Shown here: in pieces, positions 59,250-64,000 of the stretch
How the letters are laid out: each line of letters starts with the position of its first letter
Position numbering within the stretch: the stretch's first letter is position 1
NCBI RefSeq assembly: GCF_004526235.1
Contig: NZ_CP038159.1
Span: 2,170,001-2,234,000, forward strand
Direction: 5' to 3'
DNA length: 64,000 nt
Source: Sphingobacterium sp. CZ-2
GTDB taxonomy: Bacteria; Bacteroidota; Bacteroidia; Sphingobacteriales; Sphingobacteriaceae
Notes under the pieces: model-generated
Database searches by the model: none
Told to the model about the DNA's origin: nothing
What the model saw: only the letters and a program-made list of their open reading frames with translations
Position numbers and translations under genes: made by a program

Positions 59250-60527
59250 ATGGATTTTAAAAAGATTGTATTAAGCATATTTTCCCTGTTTTTTTTAATT
59301 AGCCTTTCCTACGGTCAAAGTAGTGTGGAGTTGAAGAAACAGCGGGAAAGAATAGACAGAGAGATTGCCCAACTTCAGAAAGTATTGACAGCCAAAACTG
59401 CCGAAAAGTTACTTTCACAACGTGAAGTTGCCGCGCTAAGTAAACAATTGGACCTTCGCGAAAATAAAATCGGAACCATCAATAGTGAACTTCGAATCAT
59501 CAACAATAATATTGCATCCAATAATAAGATCGTTGATAAACTGAAAGAAGAGCTCGAGAAAATGAGGCAGGATTATGAAAAGATGATCTTGTTCGCTTTC
59601 AGAAATAAGAACGGATACAATAAGATGATGTTCATATTCGCATCAAAAGATTTTAACCAAGCTTTTAAACGTATTAAGTACCTTCAACAATTTACCGATG
59701 CCCGGAAGATTAAAGTGTCAGAAATCGAAGGACATAAAAAGGAGATTGAGTTAAAGTTGGCGCAACTTCAGCGTGATAAACAGACCCAACAGAACCTATT
59801 AAAGGAACAACAAAAGGAAAGAGATATTATCGCGAAGGATAGGGCAGCCCATTCTTCAGAGTTGAACAAATTGGCACGCGAAGAACGTGGTTTCCGCGGA
59901 CAGCTGACCAAAAAGCAACAAGAAAGAAAACGTATTGATGCAGCCATGAAGGCAGCGATCGCCCGTGAGGTTGAAGCCGCTCGTAAATTGGAAGAGGAGC
60001 GTCGTAGAAGAGCCGCAGAAGCAGAAGCTAAGAAATCCGGTACAACGGTAGCAGAAGCCGAAAAGAAAATCGAAAAGAAAACAGGATCGTCAGTCTTGAA
60101 CAATACGCCAGAAGCAGCTAAATTATCTGCTGGATTCTCTTCGAACAGAGGTAGACTTCCTTGGCCAGTTTCACAAGGTAATATTGTTCGTAATTATGGA
60201 AATGTAGTGGTAGAACGGAACGTTCATGACTTCTATGATTATATCCGTATCCGAACATCAGAAGGAGCTCCGGTTAAGGCCGTTTTTGAAGGAACCGTTA
60301 TCCAGGTGTTGAATATGGGTGGAACCGCGGTTGTCATCCAACATGGTGAGTATTTTACCGCATACTCCAACCTAAAATCAGCATCTGTTCGTAAAGGACA
60401 GAAGGTTTCTACAGGTACGGTAATTGGTTCCGCGGATTCAGATCCAGACGAAGGTTATTCCTTCATGGATTTGAGTATTTACAAGGGACAAACCCCTGTA
60501 AATCCGTCACAATGGATAGCAAGATAG
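59250..60527 (+). CDS. EnvC-like murein hydrolase activator with degenerate LytM domain
   Basis: 425 residues. Signal peptide (to about 22), a long coiled coil (25-260) rich in K, E and Q, a hinge, then a C-terminal LytM/M23-like domain (about 295-425: GRLPWPVSQGNIVRNYG ... KAVFEGTVIQVLNMGGTAVVIQHG). The zinc ligands of active M23 enzymes are absent: the H-x3-D position reads FYDYIRI, YSHL has become YSNL, and the HxH motif reads FMDLSIY. It therefore cannot be a peptidase and should act as an activator of amidases in cell separation, like EnvC and NlpD. Confidence 0.88.
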   Translation: MDFKKIVLSIFSLFFLISLSYGQSSVELKKQRERIDREIAQLQKVLTAKTAEKLLSQREVAALSKQLDLRENKIGTINSELRIINNNIASNNKIVDKLKEELEKMRQDYEKMILFAFRNKNGYNKMMFIFASKDFNQAFKRIKYLQQFTDARKIKVSEIEGHKKEIELKLAQLQRDKQTQQNLLKEQQKERDIIAKDRAAHSSELNKLAREERGFRGQLTKKQQERKRIDAAMKAAIAREVEAARKLEEERRRRAAEAEAKKSGTTVAEAEKKIEKKTGSSVLNNTPEAAKLSAGFSSNRGRLPWPVSQGNIVRNYGNVVVERNVHDFYDYIRIRTSEGAPVKAVFEGTVIQVLNMGGTAVVIQHGEYFTAYSNLKSASVRKGQKVSTGTVIGSADSDPDEGYSFMDLSIYKGQTPVNPSQWIAR

Positions 60528-60553
60528 TTACAGGGATTTTGTGATTTTATCGC

Positions 60554-60561
60554 TATATTTG
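60554..60561 (+). promoter_or_regulatory. -7 promoter box of tatA
   Basis: TATATTTG, 41 bp before the ATG at 60603; leader about 35 nt. No TTTG at the right upstream distance. Confidence 0.5.
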
Positions 60562-60602
60562 TTAGATTTACATTAAGGAAGAATTAGTTAATTATTAAAA
60601 AT

Positions 60603-60812
60603 ATGTACACATCAGGATTATTATTTTTAGGTACAAACGAGATTATCATCATCGTGGTCGTAGTGTTATTGTTATTTGGGGGGAAGAAAATTCCTGAGTT
60701 GATGCGTGGATTGGGTCGTGGCGTGAAAGAATTCAAAGATGGCCAAAAGGAAAATCCAAACGCTAAAGATGAAGAATCAACAGAAAATAATACCAACAAA
60801 ACACAAGCTTAA
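60603..60812 (+). CDS. tatA: Sec-independent protein translocase TatA
   Basis: 69 residues. One N-terminal membrane helix ([28 protein letters not shown]) followed by the hinge FGxxKIPEL, an amphipathic helix ([10 protein letters not shown]) and a short charged tail. It forms the pore-like part of the twin-arginine system that exports folded proteins. tatC is not adjacent. It has its own terminator. Confidence 0.93.
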   Translation: MYTSGLLFLGTNEIIIIVVVVLLLFGGKKIPELMRGLGRGVKEFKDGQKENPNAKDEESTENNTNKTQA

Positions 60813-60836
60813 TTGTGCTAGTTGACCACATGTAAT

Positions 60837-60877
60837 AAAGGTTCTATAAAACAGAAATTGTTTTATAGAACCTTTTT
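60837..60877 (+). terminator. Terminator after tatA
   Basis: AAAGGTTCTATAAAACA (60837-60853) pairs perfectly with TGTTTTATAGAACCTTT (60859-60875), loop GAAAT, then T-run. Confidence 0.92.
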
Positions 60878-60925
60878 GTTTTTAAACGAAGAACTAAAAT
60901 TAAGTTTAACAGTACTTTACTGCGT

Positions 60926-62227
60926 ATGAACAAAAAGATTAGTTTCCTAGTCACTTTAGGCCTAGGTGTTTTTCTAAATCTAGGCCAAGCCCAAGAAATA
61001 ACCACAGAAGGATCTGCATTTTCGGATAATATTCAACAGGCATTTATTGTCCAGGTTGAAAAGGGAAAAGAGGAAATCATGCAACAGCTGGATTCCATTA
61101 AATCCGTAAATGGACATGCCATCGAGTTCAGTAATGAGGATATACTCATCGCACAGCGCATTCAGCGCATCCAGAAAACAATTCCCTTGGAATACAATGA
61201 ACGGGTGAAGGCTTATCTGGATAAATATATCTCCAGAAATTATAAGCCTTATATGGAGAAGCTATTGGGTTTAGGCCAATATTACTTCCCGATATATGAT
61301 AAGATCTTTGAAGAGCAGGGGATACCTGAAGAGGTGAAGTATCTTTCCGTTGTGGAATCTTCCCTGAATCCACATACCGTTTCTACTTCTGGTGCAGTTG
61401 GTCCTTGGCAGTTTATCTATGGAACAGCCAAGATCTATAACTTAGCCATGGATGGTAGTTATGATGAACGAAAGGACGTTTATTCTTCGTCCTATGCTGT
61501 TACAACTTATCTAAAGGAAGCTTACGACGAATTTAATGATTGGTTGTTGGCATTAGCCTCCTATAATTGTGGTAGGGGCTGTGTAAGGCGTGCTATACAA
61601 AGGTCGGGACTCTCCAGTCCGAGCTATTGGGAATTATCTCCATTCTTACCTAAGGAGACCCAAAATTACATTCCTAAATATGTGGCCATGACTTATGTTT
61701 TGAACCATGCAGAATTATATGGTTTGCAGCCGCAGAAGACAAATCTGTTAGCGGATAATAAGGTGATGATGTTGAACAAATCCATCAGCTTGGATAAGCT
61801 TGCTGGGAGTTTGGGCTTGTCTTTGGAGGTGTTGAAGGAGTTTAATCCTGCTTATAAGAAAGGAACAGTGTATGCTTCTAATGAAAAACCAAGAAGATTG
61901 GTTTTACCTTATCAGGCAAACTTTTCTGATTCATTGATATATGCTGCATTGAATAACCAGATTGTAGTTCCGGAAATAAAACAAGAATATGCGGTTGATG
62001 CTAAATTCTCTAAAAATATTGCTGCAGCGAAGAAGTCGAATGTTAAGACAAAACCGAATACGGTATTAAGTTATGTTACTCATACGGTTAGGAAGGGGGA
62101 TACGTTGTCGGATATCGCACAGAAGTATCGCGGGGCAACGGTAAGTAGATTGAAGTCGGATAATAACCTTAGAGGCTCTAATTTAAGGATTGGCCAGAAG
62201 CTGAAGGTTTATAAAGGAAATAGTTAA
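60926..62227 (+). CDS. MltD-like lytic transglycosylase with LysM
   Basis: 433 residues. Signal peptide (to about 23, LGQAQE). SLT domain with catalytic E144 (SVVESSLNPHTVSTSGAVGPWQF), ALASYNCGRGCVRRAI, and YIPKYVAMTYVL. A degenerate LysM-like stretch (about 270-315, ISLDKLAGSLGLSLEVLKEFNPAYKKG) and a clear C-terminal LysM (about 385-430, YVTHTVRKGDTLSDIAQKYRG) bind peptidoglycan. The enzyme cleaves the glycan strand to anhydromuropeptides. No lipobox is seen, so it is secreted rather than lipidated. Confidence 0.92.
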   Translation: MNKKISFLVTLGLGVFLNLGQAQEITTEGSAFSDNIQQAFIVQVEKGKEEIMQQLDSIKSVNGHAIEFSNEDILIAQRIQRIQKTIPLEYNERVKAYLDKYISRNYKPYMEKLLGLGQYYFPIYDKIFEEQGIPEEVKYLSVVESSLNPHTVSTSGAVGPWQFIYGTAKIYNLAMDGSYDERKDVYSSSYAVTTYLKEAYDEFNDWLLALASYNCGRGCVRRAIQRSGLSSPSYWELSPFLPKETQNYIPKYVAMTYVLNHAELYGLQPQKTNLLADNKVMMLNKSISLDKLAGSLGLSLEVLKEFNPAYKKGTVYASNEKPRRLVLPYQANFSDSLIYAALNNQIVVPEIKQEYAVDAKFSKNIAAAKKSNVKTKPNTVLSYVTHTVRKGDTLSDIAQKYRGATVSRLKSDNNLRGSNLRIGQKLKVYKGNS

Positions 62228-62245
62228 ATTTAAGAGGATTTTTCG

Positions 62246-62380
62246 CGTCATTGCGACCCTTTAATCGTCATTGCGAGGAACGAAGCAATCTTTCGATTAG
62301 TTCAAAGATTGCTTCGTCGTACCTCCTCGCAATGACGAATGTACCTCCTCGCAATGACGAATATATCTCCTCGCAATAAC
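62246..62380. repeat. Family A repeat, locus A7 (short form, inverted)
   Basis: CGTCATTGCGACC and CGTCATTGCGAGGAACGAAG (62246-62286), then AAAGATTGCTTCG with TCGTACCTCCTCGCAATGAC, and two more CCTCCTCGCAATGACG-type units, to 62380. No inner palindrome. Orientation opposite to A1. It lies between the convergent MltD and phosphoribosyltransferase genes. Confidence 0.92.
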
Positions 62381-62387
62381 CTAAGTA

Positions 62388-62903
62388 TTACGACAAATAA
62401 GCCGCATCCTCCGTATTATCATATTCCTCCAATTGAACTTCCACATGCTCCTTAAGAATAGTAGAAAGTTTCAATCCATAATAATCACTAAAAACAGGGA
62501 ACTGATGATGACTGCGGTCAATTAAAACAGCAGTACGCATTCTTTTCAACGGAACATTAATAAACACTCCCAAGCCATACGCCAAAGTCCTACCACTATT
62601 CAAAACATCATCAATAAGAATAACCACCTTATTTTTCGCAGTTTCCAAAGGAACATCCGTAGTCGACTCCAAAGAACGTTTGGTCTTCTGTATATTCACC
62701 TTGATCAACTCAATGGATTTATCCGGAGCAATCTCCAACAATAGCTTCTGAAGACGCTGAGCAAAAACATACCCACGATCTGCAATACCCACTAAAACAA
62801 TGGCAGGTTCATCAAAGTTGTCTTCGATGATCTGATAAGCGATACGTTTAGACTTCTGAAGGATTTGATCTTTGTTTAAAATAAGTGTTTTCTTAGACGA
62901 CAT
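62388..62903 (-). CDS. Phosphoribosyltransferase-family protein (PyrR-like)
   Basis: 171 residues, one type I phosphoribosyltransferase domain. The PRPP-binding motif is KVVILIDDVLNSGRT, and GIADRGYVFAQRL is the phosphate loop. The length and the pattern with an early VLVGIADRG and late FPVFSDYYGL resemble PyrR, but RNA-binding residues of PyrR cannot be confirmed. It could be a uracil or hypoxanthine salvage enzyme instead. No pyr genes are adjacent. The sense strand is cytosine-poor in the middle and 3' part. Confidence 0.75.
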   Translation of the reverse strand: MSSKKTLILNKDQILQKSKRIAYQIIEDNFDEPAIVLVGIADRGYVFAQRLQKLLLEIAPDKSIELIKVNIQKTKRSLESTTDVPLETAKNKVVILIDDVLNSGRTLAYGLGVFINVPLKRMRTAVLIDRSHHQFPVFSDYYGLKLSTILKEHVEVQLEEYDNTEDAAYLS

Positions 62904-63048
62904 GCTACCTTTTTTGTTCAGCGGTAAATTTAATAAAACTTTATAGAAATCCCCATCATCTCTAATGTAATGTTGTTATTTTGGGATATTGAAACTTCTA
63001 GGTCGTATATTGGGGGACCAGAAATAAATTTGTAAAGGATGTTTTATG

Positions 63049-63230
63049 GTTGGCTTCGCAGTAAAACCATACTGAAAGGATACTGAAAGTATGTAAAATG
63101 TATGCTTTACATACTTTCTTGTTGGTTTAACCCTGCTTTAACCCTACTTAAACCACGATTCTAACCTTAAATAAAACATATTTTGAAGACCTAGCTTGGA
63201 AGCCGTTGCAAGAAAATGGATAATAAAGGT
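63049..63230 (+). repeat. Family B repeat, copy B3
   Basis: Same landmarks, order and orientation as B2: CTTCGCAGTAAAACCATACT, AAGTATGTAAAATGTATGC, TTTAACCCTGCTTTAACCC, CCTACTTAAACCACGATTCT, ACATATTTTGAAG, GAAAATGGATAATAAA. A GGATACTGAAA insertion replaces the B2 ATACCTA stretch. Confidence 0.85.
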
Positions 63231-63244
63231 TAAGATTAAGGCGG

Positions 63245-63278
63245 GAAGATTGCTTCGTCGTGCCTCCTCGCAATGACG
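63245..63278. repeat. Family A repeat, partial locus A8 (single long arm)
   Basis: Only AAGATTGCTTCGTCGTGCCT followed by CCTCGCAATGACG. No left partner within 200 bp. It is next to repeat B3 and downstream of the NlpC/P60 gene. Confidence 0.85.
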
Positions 63279-63310
63279 GAGAAAGAATGAAATTATCTAT
63301 TAGCTATATA

Positions 63311-63354
63311 AAAAAATAAAGTCCGAAAGTAAACACCTTCGGACTTTATTTTTT
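63311..63354 (-). terminator. Terminator of the NlpC/P60 gene
   Basis: AAAAAATAAAGTCCGAA (63311-63327) pairs with TTCGGACTTTATTTTTT (63338-63354), 10-nt loop. Works in both directions; it is 24 bp after the stop of the minus-strand peptidase gene. Confidence 0.9.
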
Positions 63355-63378
63355 AAATATTATATATTAAAAATGGAA

Positions 63379-63951
63379 CTAATTCAAATTTCCTTTTTCG
63401 TTGTTATTAGCATCAGCAGTCATCATTCTAGCGTTATCCAATTTCGGACGACCACCGTTGTAATAATAGCGTTTCCAATAAGCTTCATTTAGATTACTCA
63501 CCATTACGCCTTTCGAAGAAGAGGCATGCGCGAATTTATCGTCTCCTAAATAAACACCTACATGCGTTATATTTCTACTTCTGATCTTGAAGAATACCAA
63601 GTCTCCTGCCTGTAATTCATTCTTACGGATAGGCGTTACATTATCGTATTGATTACGGCTATTGTAGCCAATGGTCGTGTTGAATACATTTTCATACACC
63701 GCCAAAGAGAATTTAGAACAATCGATACCTCTTTTGGAATCACCTCCAAGACGGTAAGGAGTGCCTAACCACTCGTAAACAAATTGATAAAGTTTGGTAT
63801 TTGTCGTCGCGTTTACCGCAACACCCATGATTTGGGAGAAGTATTCTTTTGCTAGATTATCCGGGTCTGAGGATCTTTGGTTAGTTTGAGCCTGCGAGAA
63901 TAGACATAAGCCTATGAAGAGCATCACTGCCACTAGTTTCTTTGTTTTCAT
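63379..63951 (-). CDS. C40-family (NlpC/P60) peptidase
   Basis: 190 residues. Signal peptide (to about 22, SQAQTN). NlpC/P60 domain with catalytic C78 (GIDCSKFSLAVYENVF), H130 (ITHVGVYLG) and third-position H142 (FAHASSSKGV). It cleaves stem-peptide bonds in peptidoglycan outside the cytoplasmic membrane. The C-terminal 20 residues (ADANNNEKGN) are polar and low in complexity. Start ATG at 63951 is the only good choice. Confidence 0.92.
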   Translation of the reverse strand: MKTKKLVAVMLFIGLCLFSQAQTNQRSSDPDNLAKEYFSQIMGVAVNATTNTKLYQFVYEWLGTPYRLGGDSKRGIDCSKFSLAVYENVFNTTIGYNSRNQYDNVTPIRKNELQAGDLVFFKIRSRNITHVGVYLGDDKFAHASSSKGVMVSNLNEAYWKRYYYNGGRPKLDNARMMTADANNNEKGNLN

Positions 63952-64000
63952 TAAATCGCTTTTATATACAACCTTTTAGCTCCTCGAATCGTCCAAAATT

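Larger units (their letters stand above)
62904..63378. other. Gene-free gap with repeat B3, a partial family A unit and a terminator
   Basis: 475 bp between the phosphoribosyltransferase start and the peptidase stop. It contains about 140 bp of A/T-rich upstream region, repeat B3 (63049-63230), partial repeat A8 (63245-63278) and the peptidase terminator (63311-63354). No coding frame. Confidence 0.85.

Overview
The window is chromosomal DNA from a member of the Bacteroidota, most likely a Sphingobacteriaceae species (Sphingobacterium/Pedobacter type). Supporting signs are promoters of the TTTG-N18-21-TAnnTTTG type instead of sigma-70 boxes, a long plant/Chlamydia-like IspG of about 670 residues, two outer-membrane beta-barrel receptors with a carboxypeptidase-like N-terminal domain, an atp operon without atpD/atpC, DUF4292, DUF1080 and DUF3667 proteins, and a fatty-acid 2-hydroxylase-like enzyme that fits sphingolipid-making bacteria. 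Almost everything is ordinary chromosomal housekeeping. No phage, plasmid, CRISPR array or transposase gene is visible.

Layout. 1-3.1 kb: membrane arm of complex I (nuoH-I-J-K-L, minus strand), starting at nuoH from its own promoter. 3.3-14.8 kb: META-domain lipoprotein, ispG, a LiaF-like membrane protein, the MlaE/MlaF lipid transporter pair, a SAM methyltransferase, a 593-residue protein of unknown role, parE and a cupin. 14.9-23 kb: a Pif1-like helicase, then the atp operon (atpZ, a membrane protein, atpB-E-F-H-A-G). 23-31 kb: fatty-acid hydroxylase, fabH, clpS, an outer-membrane receptor, a DUF1080/GDSL hydrolase pair and a HAD nucleotidase. 31-39 kb: a two-component system, a TPR protein, hemE, hemJ, a small outer-membrane protein, a succinate-semialdehyde dehydrogenase and ribBA. 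39-47.6 kb: an AraC regulator facing a second receptor whose start is damaged, an LptF/G permease, an SRPBCC protein, tRNA-Met, a Fic enzyme, a DUF3667 protein, a minimal AraC protein and a GNAT enzyme. 47.6-54 kb: an ABC-F ATPase with a structured leader, a degraded 1-kb stretch, the alkB-ada alkylation-repair pair, an SDR enzyme and an AI-2E-type permease. 54-64 kb: rplM-rpsI-rpsB-tsf, a TPR/DUF4292/EnvC-like cluster, tatA, an MltD-like transglycosylase, a phosphoribosyltransferase and an NlpC/P60 peptidase.

The main structure not explained by genes is a set of interspersed repeats. Family A is a nested palindrome (ends CGTCATTGCGAGG) at eight loci, all downstream of genes and mostly between convergent pairs. 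Several genes flanking it lose cytosine on the sense strand towards the junction. Family B (about 180 bp, three copies) and family C (an 80-90 nt hairpin, two copies, one inside the atp operon) lie in the remaining long gaps. A C-free, G-run-rich tract at 13.92-14.04 kb, a 36-bp direct repeat of the alkB 3' end flanking about 0.86 kb with a broken gene, and an ATG-TAA lesion at the start of the second receptor are other items to check.
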